Origin: an uncultured Opitutia bacterium
Lineage (GTDB): Bacteria > Verrucomicrobiota > Verrucomicrobiia > Opitutales > Opitutaceae
Assembly: GCA_903820035.1 (NCBI GenBank)
Contig: CAIJFT010000455.1
Location: 1-33,342, forward strand
Direction of reading: 5' to 3'
DNA: 33,342 nucleotides
Part shown: positions 1-8,182 of the stretch, piece by piece
Layout of the letters: each line of letters starts with the position of its first letter
Position numbering within the stretch: position 1 is the first letter of the stretch
The notes under the pieces: generated by a model
What the model was told of the DNA's origin: nothing
The model's database searches: none
Seen by the model: the letters and a program-made list of their open reading frames with translations, nothing else
Position numbers and translations under genes: made by a program

Positions 1-615
1 GAGTTCCTGAAGGTGGCGTTGGCGCATCTGCTCGCCGTGGTCAGCCCCGGTCCGGACTTTGCCGTGGTCCTTAAACAAAGCCTGATCCGGGGGCGGCGCG
101 CCGCGATCTGGACGGCTGGCGGCATCGGCACGGCGATCCTGTTGCATGTGACGTATTCCCTCTTCGGGATTGGCCTGCTGCTCCGCGGCTCTCCGCTCTG
201 GTTCAACGCCGTAAAATACGCCGGCGCCGGGTACATCGCCTGGCTGGGGCTGCAATCGCTGCGGGCCGCGCCTCGGAGTTGCGACCTTGGCGTTGGGCGG
301 GAGCCGTCCGGCGGCACGGACCGCGGCGCATACGTTACGGGATTTCTGACGTGCGCACTCAACCCCAAGGCGTCGCTGTTTTTTATATCGTTGTTCGCGA
401 TGGTGGTGAGCCCGCAGACCCCGAAGGCGGTCCAGGCGTTTTACGGCGGATGGATGGCCGTCGTCACGGCCGGTTGGTTTTGTTGGGTGGCCGTGCTTTT
501 CACCCAGGAGCAGGTGCGCCGCGCCTTTCTCCGGCACGGCCATTGGATCGACCGGGCGCTTGGCGTGGTCTTCCTTCTGCTCGCAGCCCGCCTGGTGCTC
601 GCGACGCTGAACTGA
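1..615 (+). CDS. LysE/RhtB-family amino-acid exporter (5' end missing)
   Basis: The reading frame is already open at base 1 (Glu-Phe-Leu-Lys before the GTG at 13) and shows the family's N-terminal pattern AHLLAVVSPGPDF in its first helix, so the true start lies just outside the window. About 204 residues are visible, close to the usual 200-210, so only a few residues are missing. The SPGP motif, several hydrophobic segments and the NPKASLFF motif in the middle are typical of LysE/RhtB inner-membrane permeases, which export amino acids or derivatives by proton antiport. The substrate cannot be told from sequence. It converges on mnmA, with a palindromic repeat between. Alternative: any other LysE-superfamily translocator. 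Confidence 0.85.
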   Translation, partial: EFLKVALAHLLAVVSPGPDFAVVLKQSLIRGRRAAIWTAGGIGTAILLHVTYSLFGIGLLLRGSPLWFNAVKYAGAGYIAWLGLQSLRAAPRSCDLGVGREPSGGTDRGAYVTGFLTCALNPKASLFFISLFAMVVSPQTPKAVQAFYGGWMAVVTAGWFCWVAVLFTQEQVRRAFLRHGHWIDRALGVVFLLLAARLVLATLN

Positions 616-671
616 TCGCAAGGTCGCAAGCTTATTGAATGTCTCTGGTTCTTAGCGTTTCCAGAAATAGT

Positions 672-748
672 GTAGCCGCGTTGGAGCGCAGCGACAACGT
701 GGTCTTCCTGCGCGGCCACGTCTTCGCCTCCGGCTCAAACGCGACTAC
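672..748. repeat. Intergenic palindromic element, copy 1
   Basis: A nested imperfect palindrome. The outer arms are GTAGCCGCGTTGGAGC (672-687) and the near-complement ending in AAACGCGACTAC at 748; the inner arms are ACGTGG (697-702) and CCACGT (716-721). A second copy at 18383-18460 keeps 25 of 29 bases in its first 29 (676-704 against 18386-18414), and the second half is also recognisably related. It lies 56 bases after the LysE stop codon. The form resembles REP or BIME elements, but I do not know a named family. Confidence 0.6.
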
Positions 749-778
749 AGAAATCTTGGAACCGCTCTAGGCCGCCTG

Positions 779-803
779 TTGGGCGGGCGGGCTTGTCGCC
801 CAA
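779..803. other. Small inverted repeat between convergent genes
   Basis: TTGGGCG (779-785) and CGCCCAA (797-803) form a perfect 7-bp stem with an 11-base loop between the LysE exporter and mnmA, which converge here. There is no T run on either side, so a role as terminator is only possible. The rest of 616-848 holds the palindromic element at 672-748 and nothing else I can recognise. Confidence 0.25.
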
Positions 804-848
804 GGGGGAAAGGGCCGTCGGTCTAAAATTCCAAGCGGGCTTACGCGG

Positions 849-1931
849 TTACAGGTAGATGCCGCCACCGAGGAGCTTTTCCCCTTCGTAAAATGCCAGG
901 ATCTGGCCCGCGGCGAGTCCGCGTTGCGGGGTCGGGAACTGGATCAGCGCCGTGCTTTCGCTTTCGGGTATGAACTCCAGCGGCACCCGCGGATCACGGT
1001 AACGGACGCGGCCTTCTAGTGCTCGGCCCGTGGTGACCGGGCGGCTGATCCAGCTCAGCGAATGAACGCGTACCTCATGCTGGAAGAGGCCCGGGGAATC
1101 AGGATGGTCGAACGCGACGAGCAGCGCGCGGTCCGCCGCCCTTTTTCCGACCACGACATAGGCTTTGTGGTCCGTGTTGGAAGGGACGCCGATACCCTTG
1201 CGCTGGCCCAGCGTGTAGAAATGGAGTCCGCGATGCCGGCCCAGCTCGCGGCCGTCGGTTGCCTGCACGATGGGACCCGGAGCGTCCGGTACATAGGCGC
1301 GGAGGAAGTCAGCCATCTTCACCTCGCCGATAAAACAAATACCTTGGCTGTCTTTTTTATCGGCCGTTGGCAGCCCGGCTTCGCGAGCGAGACGCCGCAA
1401 CTCCGGCTTCGGCAGGTCGCCGATGGGGAATCGGGCGTCTTGCAGCTGTTCCTGCGACAGCAGTGTGAGAAAGTAGGACTGATCCTTGTTTTTGTCGGCC
1501 CCTTCAAGGAGGTCACAGGTGCCGTCGGCGTGCGCAACGCGGCGGGCGTAGTGCCCGGTTGCCACGGCGGCGAAGCCTTCGGCGCGGGCCCACGCGCGGA
1601 AAACGCCGAATTTCATTTCCCGGTTGCACATGATGTCGGGATTCGGGGTAAGCCCGCGGGCGTAACCGTCGAGCAGGTAGGTTACAACGCGCTCCTGATA
1701 GTCGCGCATCAGATTCACGACGCGGAACTCAATGCCAAGCGTGTCGCAGACGGCCCGCGCGTCGTCGATGTCCTGCATCCAGGGGCAATGTCCGATGACA
1801 TTGTCCTCGTTGATCCAGTTTTTCATGTAGGCCCCGACGATCGTGCAGCCTTGCCGCTGCAATTGTAGTGCCGCGACGGAGCTGTCGACTCCGCCGGACA
1901 TGGCGACGAGGATTTTTTCGCGCGAGGACAT
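849..1931 (-). CDS. mnmA: tRNA-specific 2-thiouridylase MnmA
   Basis: MnmA adenylates and then thiolates U34 of the Lys, Glu and Gln tRNAs, taking sulfur from a persulfide relay, to give the s2U part of the wobble modification. The 360-residue protein has the ATP-binding PP-loop SGGVDSS at 12-18, the catalytic Cys102 in the motif TPNPDIMCN, and the second Cys199 in the motif SQGICFIG; both cysteines of the persulfide and disulfide chemistry are present. YTLGQRKG (near 240) marks the central domain, and a C-terminal beta-barrel region follows. Length is normal (about 360-370). The start gives the family N-terminus; no Shine-Dalgarno sequence precedes it. It is transcribed divergently from the GH13 gene. 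Confidence 0.96.
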   Translation of the reverse strand: MSSREKILVAMSGGVDSSVAALQLQRQGCTIVGAYMKNWINEDNVIGHCPWMQDIDDARAVCDTLGIEFRVVNLMRDYQERVVTYLLDGYARGLTPNPDIMCNREMKFGVFRAWARAEGFAAVATGHYARRVAHADGTCDLLEGADKNKDQSYFLTLLSQEQLQDARFPIGDLPKPELRRLAREAGLPTADKKDSQGICFIGEVKMADFLRAYVPDAPGPIVQATDGRELGRHRGLHFYTLGQRKGIGVPSNTDHKAYVVVGKRAADRALLVAFDHPDSPGLFQHEVRVHSLSWISRPVTTGRALEGRVRYRDPRVPLEFIPESESTALIQFPTPQRGLAAGQILAFYEGEKLLGGGIYL

Positions 1932-2063
1932 GATTGAACCGGAAGACCCACGCGGCGCCGCGCCGGGATGTCAAACCGTAGGCGTGCGGTGCGGGCGCGC
2001 GGGCCGAGCATTTTGTTTACCGCTTGTCGCTCCGGCGGTCCGGTTATTGCTTATTCGTACCGC

Positions 2064-4538
2064 ATGGCTGAACCGCAACGCATCGTCCGCGCCTGGCTCG
2101 AGTCGCCGAACTCCGGCATCATCGAGCTGGATCGCGATTGGACGCACCGTGGACAGCCCCGCTTTTCCCTCGGCCGGCACTGTCCGGCGCCGGCCGGCTT
2201 GGCCCCGGGCCCCGGCCTTCCGGCGGGATGCGTCGACGGTTATTTTGTGGATCCCCAGAGCGGCCAGATCACCTTTGTGCTGCCGCTGGAGCGTGGCGAC
2301 GGAATCAATCCGGGCCGTGATGCCGTTTACCTGGCCGGGGATTTCAACGGCTGGGAGGCGGCGGTGGGGCAGGCGGACTGGCGGCTGCAGCCGGCCGAGC
2401 TTGAAGGGGAGCGGGTGCTCGTGTGGCGCGGGGTGGCCGCGCAATTTCCAGGGTGGGGTCAGCGGTTCAAGTTTGTGACCGGCGAGCACCAATGGCTGAT
2501 GCCACCGGAGGACGCGCCGAATGTGGTGCGCGACGGGCACGGCAATGTGAACCGTTTGATTGATCCCGACCGGACCGGCTGGCACCTGTGGCGTTTTTCG
2601 GTGCGGGAGTCGCTGAGCTTGGCCGAGTCGTGGACTGCCGGTTGGGCGGACGGTAGCGGGATGATGGTACCGGTGGTGCCGGGCCGGTTTTTCTTCGAGC
2701 TGAAAACTGAGCTGCCGCTCGGGGCGTTGGTGCGGGAGGATTCCACGGTTTTCCGGTTGTTTGCCCCACGGGCCCGCTCCGTGGTACTCTGGCTGACGGA
2801 TCAAGTTCCGGTTCAGGGAGTGGCTGCTGCCGCCGCGGATTCCTACGCGTTGTTGCGGCGCACGGATGGAGACGGATTGGCGGGCGTTTGGGAGGTTACC
2901 CTCGATCGCAATCTTCACGGCTGGTTTTATTGGTATGCGGTGGACGGGCCGGATGACGGCCGAGGCGCGGGGGGCTTTGATCCGAAGGTGCGGGTGCTTG
3001 ATCCCTATGCGCAGGCGACGCTGGGGCGGGAAGGTCCGGGAGTCGTGTTGGACCCGGTTTGGGTAGGCAAGGCGGACCGGAGTTTTAAGACTCCGGCGTG
3101 GCACGACCTGATCATGGCGGAAGTGCACGTGCGTGACCTGACGGCGCGGGCGCCGATCGTCGCGAGTGACGCCGAGCGGTTGGGTTTTTCCGGGTTGCGG
3201 GCGTGGGTCGAGCACCCGAAATTCCATCTGCACCACCTCGGGGTCAACTGCGTGGAACTGCAGCCCGTGCACGAGTTCGATAACGTGGCGGCCGCCGAGT
3301 ACCACTGGGGGTACATGACGAGCAATTATTTCGCTCCGGAAAGCAGCTACGCCCTCGCGCCGGCGCGGGCTTCGGGGGTCAGGGAGCTGCAGGAGTTGAT
3401 CGCGGCTTTCCACCGTCGCGGCATGGCGGTGGTCCTCGATGTGGTCTTCAACCATGTGGGCGTGCCGGCGCACCTGATGTTTGTCGACCGGCTGTATTAT
3501 TTTGAGCAGGACGCCAACGGGGCGCCGACGAACTGGAGCGGCTGCGGCAACGATCTGCGGGCGCGCTCCGCGATGGCGCGGCGGCTGATCATCGACAGCT
3601 GCCGGCACTACATCGAGGTGTTCGGGGTCGACGGCTTCCGCTTCGATCTCGCCGAACTTCTCGGGGTCGATGTGCTGCGCGACGTCGAGGTGGCGCTTAA
3701 ACGGGTCAAGCCCGACGTCATTCTGATCGCGGAACCGTGGAGTTTCCGCGGGCACATTGCCGGCGCGCTGCGCGACACGGGTTGGGCGTCGTGGAATGAC
3801 GGCTACCGCGACTTTGTGCGCGACTACGTGCGCGGCAACGGCAGCCCGGAACGCATGGAGTACTTCCTCCGTGGTTCGCCGTGGTATTTTGCCAAGTGGC
3901 CGGCGCAAACGGTCAACTACACCGAATCGCACGACGACCGCACGTGGATCGACATGATCACCGAGAATCCGAATTTCGACGGGGAGGTCCCAACCTCGAA
4001 CGATCGGCGGCGCACGCACTTGATGGCTGCGATCCTATTCATGTCTTTGGGTATTCCGATGATCTCCGCGGGTCAGGACTTTCTCCGCTCGAAACAGGGC
4101 GTGAACAACACGTACCTCCGCGGCGACCTCAATGCCCTCGATTACCGCCGGCTTTACCGTTACCTCGGCACCCATGTTTATTTCGCGGACTGGATCGCTT
4201 TTCGGCGCGGGGAGTATGGCCGGCTCTTGCGGCAATGGTCGCGACCCAGCGAGACATTCTTCCGCTTTGTCCCGGCGCCCGGTTCACCGGCGCTGGCGGC
4301 AATTTACAACGCCGACTTGTCGCAAGGCCCCGTGCGGCTTCTCTTTGTCGTTAATCCGTCCCACGCCGATGTGACGATTCCACTCGGCGCCGAGTTGGTC
4401 GCTGCGGGACCCGGGACGTGGGACCTACTGGCGGACCACGAGCGATTCTATCTCACGGACGCCCATGGGGCTTCTCGGCCGGTCGATCCGCAGTTATGGG
4501 TGCCGGCTTTGAGCTGTGCCCTCTGGATCAATCACTGA
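2064..4538 (+). CDS. GH13 alpha-amylase-family enzyme, pullulanase/isoamylase-like
   Basis: This is a predicted alpha-glucan-active hydrolase (debranching or alpha-1,4/1,6 cleavage) of 824 residues. Two N-terminal beta-sandwich regions are visible: AGDFNGWEAA at 91-100 is typical of a glycogen-binding CBM48/E-set domain, and FRLFAPRARSVVLWL near 230-244 starts a second, pullulanase-type E-set. The (beta/alpha)8 barrel follows from about 345. Its catalytic residues are intact: nucleophile Asp528 in GFRFDLAEL, acid/base Glu557 in LIAEPW, and His-Asp-Asp 623-625. YHWGY (413-417) followed by the NYFAPESSY motif matches the YNWGY signature of type I pullulanases. There is no signal peptide, so it probably acts on cytoplasmic glycogen. 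I chose the ATG at 2064; an upstream in-frame start at 1968 would add 32 unlikely residues. Exact specificity is uncertain. Confidence 0.85.
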   Translation: MAEPQRIVRAWLESPNSGIIELDRDWTHRGQPRFSLGRHCPAPAGLAPGPGLPAGCVDGYFVDPQSGQITFVLPLERGDGINPGRDAVYLAGDFNGWEAAVGQADWRLQPAELEGERVLVWRGVAAQFPGWGQRFKFVTGEHQWLMPPEDAPNVVRDGHGNVNRLIDPDRTGWHLWRFSVRESLSLAESWTAGWADGSGMMVPVVPGRFFFELKTELPLGALVREDSTVFRLFAPRARSVVLWLTDQVPVQGVAAAAADSYALLRRTDGDGLAGVWEVTLDRNLHGWFYWYAVDGPDDGRGAGGFDPKVRVLDPYAQATLGREGPGVVLDPVWVGKADRSFKTPAWHDLIMAEVHVRDLTARAPIVASDAERLGFSGLRAWVEHPKFHLHHLGVNCVELQPVHEFDNVAAAEYHWGYMTSNYFAPESSYALAPARASGVRELQELIAAFHRRGMAVVLDVVFNHVGVPAHLMFVDRLYYFEQDANGAPTNWSGCGNDLRARSAMARRLIIDSCRHYIEVFGVDGFRFDLAELLGVDVLRDVEVALKRVKPDVILIAEPWSFRGHIAGALRDTGWASWNDGYRDFVRDYVRGNGSPERMEYFLRGSPWYFAKWPAQTVNYTESHDDRTWIDMITENPNFDGEVPTSNDRRRTHLMAAILFMSLGIPMISAGQDFLRSKQGVNNTYLRGDLNALDYRRLYRYLGTHVYFADWIAFRRGEYGRLLRQWSRPSETFFRFVPAPGSPALAAIYNADLSQGPVRLLFVVNPSHADVTIPLGAELVAAGPGTWDLLADHERFYLTDAHGASRPVDPQLWVPALSCALWINH

Positions 4539-4548
4539 GGGCGGGGAA

Positions 4549-4580
4549 GCGGCTGGTTTCTTGATGACAATGTCAGCCGC
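4549..4580 (+). terminator. Possible weak terminator after the GH13 gene
   Basis: GCGGCTG (4549-4555) and CAGCCGC (4574-4580) form a perfect 7-bp stem with an 18-base loop, ten bases after the GH13 stop codon. It is followed by CAAAACCC rather than a T run, so it would be a poor intrinsic terminator. It could equally be part of the gap upstream region. Confidence 0.3.
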
Positions 4581-4622
4581 CAAAACCCTTGCATCTGTCC
4601 ACGGAGAATCATTCATTGGGCG

Positions 4623-4640
4623 GTCCGCGTTCACGCGGAC
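4623..4640 (+). promoter_or_regulatory. Hairpin upstream of gap
   Basis: GTCCGCG (4623-4629), loop TTCA, CGCGGAC (4634-4640): a perfect 7-bp stem with a tetraloop, 45 bases before the gap start codon. If transcription starts upstream, this would sit in the gap leader RNA. TTGCAT at about 4590 with TTCATT 17 bases later could be a weak sigma-70-like promoter, but the match is poor. Confidence 0.3.
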
Positions 4641-4667
4641 ACCTCTCACGTAGTTAACCAACACTGA

Positions 4668-5732
<1,065 letters not shown>

Positions 5733-5752
5733 GTCATCGTTCCAGCCCTCTT

Positions 5753-5828
5753 GACCGCGGATGCGCGGATCGCGCGAATCGATTCCAATCCATTCGTCGC
5801 GTCCGTGACATCCGCGGTCCTTTTTTTT
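5753..5828 (+). terminator. Long hairpin plus T run between gap and pgk (terminator or attenuator)
   Basis: GACCGCGGATG (5753-5763) pairs perfectly with CATCCGCGGTC (5809-5819). Inside, GCGGA with CGCG and CGAAT (5765-5779) pairs with ATTCG, CGCG and TCCG (5792-5805) with small bulges, leaving a loop near 5780-5791. Eight T residues follow (5821-5828), then ACC and the pgk ATG at 5832. By form this is a strong intrinsic terminator, yet it sits only three bases before a start codon inside a glycolytic gene set. It may set the gap:pgk ratio, or be an RNA-processing or stabilising structure. Confidence 0.7.
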
Positions 5829-5831
5829 ACC

Positions 5832-7094
5832 ATGGCCAAATTCAAATCCATCCGAGACCTGAGCCTCGCCGGGAAACGCGTGCTGATGCGCGTCGATTTC
5901 AACGTCCCGCAGGACAAGGCCACCGGCGCGATCACCAATACGCAGCGCATCTCCGCGGCGCTACCCACCATCAAGCACGCCCTCGAAAAAGGCGCGTCGG
6001 TGGTGCTCATGTCGCACCTCGGTCGACCCGACGGGAAGAAGATTGCCAAGTTCTCCCTCAAGCCGGTGGCGGCGGAGTTGGAGAAGCTCCTCGGCCGTCC
6101 GGTCAAGTTCCTGGATGATTGCGTCGGGTCGGCCGTCGAGGCCGCCTGCGCCGCCGGCACGCTCAAGGCCGGCGAGGTCGTTCTCCTTGAGAACCTCCGC
6201 TTTCACCTTGAGGAAGAGGGTAAGGTGAAGCTCAAGAACGAGGACGGCACCGAGACAAAGCTCAAGGCCGACCCGGCCAAGGAAGCCGCGTTCCGGGCTT
6301 CCCTTTCGAAGCTTGGCGACGTTTTCGTCAACGATGCCTTCGGCACCGCGCATCGGGCCCACTCGTCGATGGTCGGCGTTTCCCTGCAGGATAAGGCAGC
6401 CGGCTTCCTCATGGAGGCCGAGCTCAAGGCCTTCGCCTCCGTCCTTGAGACTCCGCAGCGCCCGTTGCTGGCGATTCTCGGTGGCGCCAAAATCGCGGAT
6501 AAGATTCCGCTCATCAATAATCTCCTGGAGAAGGCCAACAAGGTCATCATCGGCGGCGGCATGGCCTACACCTTCCATAAGGTAAATCGCGGGATGAAGA
6601 TCGGTTCGTCCCTTTTCGATGCCGAGGGCGCCAAGATCGTCGCCGAGCTCGAGGCGAAGGCGAAGGCCCGTGGCGTAGAATTGATCTTCCCGATCGACTT
6701 CATTGCGGCCGATAAGTTCGCCCCGGATGCCAACACGCAGCCGGCGGACATCGCCACGGGCATTCCCGACGGTTGGGAAGGTCTCGATGCCGGCCCGAAG
6801 TCGATCGAGCTCTACCGACAGGCGATCCTCGCCTCCAAGACGATCGTCTGGAACGGCCCCGCGGGTGTCTTCGAGTTCGAAAAATTCGCCGGAGCCACCC
6901 AGGCGATGGCGGCGGCGATCGCCGAAGCGACCGTCCAGGGCGCGACCACGGTCGTGGGCGGCGGCGACACCGCAACGGCCGCCAAGAAGTTCAAGGTGGC
7001 CGATAAGGTCACTCATTGCTCCACGGGCGGCGGCGCCAGCCTCGAGTTCCTCGAAGGCAAGGCCCTGCCCGGCGTCGTCTTCCTCGAGGGCTGA
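5832..7094 (+). CDS. pgk: Phosphoglycerate kinase
   Basis: PGK transfers the acyl phosphate of 1,3-bisphosphoglycerate to ADP, forming ATP and 3-phosphoglycerate. The 420-residue protein carries the substrate-binding motifs RVDFNVP (near 20) and SHLGRPDG (near 60), [13 protein letters not shown], the hinge and nucleotide region ([25 protein letters not shown]), and the C-terminal GGGDTA and STGGGASLE loops. Length is slightly above the usual 390-400, with a lysine- and glutamate-rich insertion after the motif LRFHLEEE. The ATG at 5832 gives the family N-terminus; an earlier in-frame TTG at 5751 would translate the hairpin and is rejected. There is no Shine-Dalgarno sequence, only the T run of the preceding hairpin. 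Confidence 0.97.
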   Translation: MAKFKSIRDLSLAGKRVLMRVDFNVPQDKATGAITNTQRISAALPTIKHALEKGASVVLMSHLGRPDGKKIAKFSLKPVAAELEKLLGRPVKFLDDCVGSAVEAACAAGTLKAGEVVLLENLRFHLEEEGKVKLKNEDGTETKLKADPAKEAAFRASLSKLGDVFVNDAFGTAHRAHSSMVGVSLQDKAAGFLMEAELKAFASVLETPQRPLLAILGGAKIADKIPLINNLLEKANKVIIGGGMAYTFHKVNRGMKIGSSLFDAEGAKIVAELEAKAKARGVELIFPIDFIAADKFAPDANTQPADIATGIPDGWEGLDAGPKSIELYRQAILASKTIVWNGPAGVFEFEKFAGATQAMAAAIAEATVQGATTVVGGGDTATAAKKFKVADKVTHCSTGGGASLEFLEGKALPGVVFLEG

Positions 7095-7138
7095 AGCCGC
7101 TTGCCGCAGTTCCTCCCAACCTTCCGCTCAACATCACC

Positions 7139-7909
7139 ATGATCTCCCGCAAGAAATTCATCGCCGGTAACTGGAAAATGAACAAGACGTCCGCCGAAGG
7201 CGTGACGCTCGTCCGTGACATCGTCGCCGCCGTGGGCAAGCAGACTGACGTCGAAGTCGTGGTGTGCCCACCGTTCACCGCGCTCGAGAGCGCCGGAGCG
7301 GCGCTCGAGGGCTCCTCAGTTAAGCTCGGAGCGCAAAACATGCACTTCGAGGCGAGCGGCGCCTTCACCGGCGAGATTTCCGCGCCCATGCTGCGGGCGA
7401 TTTTCACGACGCATGTCATCCTTGGTCACAGCGAGCGCCGGACGCTCTTCGGTGAAACCGACGAGCTGGTGAATAAGAAGGTGCTCTCGGCACTTAAAAA
7501 CCAGCTAAAGCCGATCCTCTGCGTGGGCGAGACACTGGCCGAGCGTGAGTCCGGCTCGACCCTTAAGGTCGTGCAGACGCAGACGGAGCGTGCGCTCGAG
7601 GGCGTCAGTAAGGATCAGGCCCAGACCCTCGTGGTGGCCTACGAGCCCGTGTGGGCAATCGGCACCGGCAAGGTCGCGACGACCGAGCAGGCGCAGGAAG
7701 TTCACGCGTTCATCCGCGGCTTGCTGACTAAGCTCTTCACCGAGCCCGTCGCTCAGAAGGTCCGGATTCTCTACGGTGGCTCGATGAAACCCGCCAACGC
7801 GCCCGAGCTGCTCGCGCAAAAGGACATCGACGGCGGCCTCATCGGTGGCGCGGCCCTGGAAGCCCGCAGCTTCGTCGAACTCGTGACGGCCGCGGCGGCG
7901 ATCAAGTAA
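7139..7909 (+). CDS. tpiA: Triosephosphate isomerase
   Basis: TPI interconverts dihydroxyacetone phosphate and glyceraldehyde 3-phosphate. The 256-residue protein has all active-site residues: Asn11 and Lys13 in GNWKMN, His97 in ILGHSERR, and Glu169 in the signature AYEPVWAIGTG, followed by the flexible loop 6. The phosphate-binding GGSMKP motif and the C-terminal GGLIGGAAL motif are present. Length is standard. The ATG at 7139 is chosen because upstream in-frame codons overlap pgk and do not resemble the family. It starts 44 bases after pgk, with no Shine-Dalgarno sequence, and is followed at once by a strong terminator, so it is the last gene of the operon. Confidence 0.97.
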   Translation: MISRKKFIAGNWKMNKTSAEGVTLVRDIVAAVGKQTDVEVVVCPPFTALESAGAALEGSSVKLGAQNMHFEASGAFTGEISAPMLRAIFTTHVILGHSERRTLFGETDELVNKKVLSALKNQLKPILCVGETLAERESGSTLKVVQTQTERALEGVSKDQAQTLVVAYEPVWAIGTGKVATTEQAQEVHAFIRGLLTKLFTEPVAQKVRILYGGSMKPANAPELLAQKDIDGGLIGGAALEARSFVELVTAAAAIK

Positions 7910-7934
7910 GCCGGCAAGCACCGTTCCATTTACC

Positions 7935-7962
7935 GGCCGGACCGCAGGGTCCGGCCTTTTTT
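7935..7962 (+). terminator. Intrinsic terminator of the gap-pgk-tpiA operon
   Basis: GGCCGGACC (7935-7943), loop GCAG, GGTCCGGCC (7948-7956), then six T residues (7957-7962). A perfect 9-bp GC-rich stem with a tetraloop and a T run starts 26 bases after the tpiA stop codon. The rest of the space to 8182 (convergent with the helicase gene) shows no convincing gene or structure. Confidence 0.93.
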
Positions 7963-8182
7963 GTGCGTCGAATCTTCGTCGCCCGAGATGCTCCTGATTT
8001 CGGGACGGTATGCGTGGCTTTCAGCGGTGCAGCGGGGGGCGTGGAAAGCGGGCGGGCATGTGTGATCCAGGCGCACTTTAGCCCCAACGGCGAAACCGCC
8101 CGTACGGCGCGGACCAGGGGCCACACTCCTTCCGCAAATCTCGCCGCAGGCGCAAACCGGCGACGAGAACACTTGATCCCCG

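Noticed and set aside
1971-4019. 682-codon open frame on the minus strand, antisense to the GH13 gene
   Set aside because: The plus-strand frame has all GH13 catalytic motifs. The antisense product is rich in Arg, His, Pro and Val with no domain pattern, as expected for the mirror of GC-rich coding sequence.
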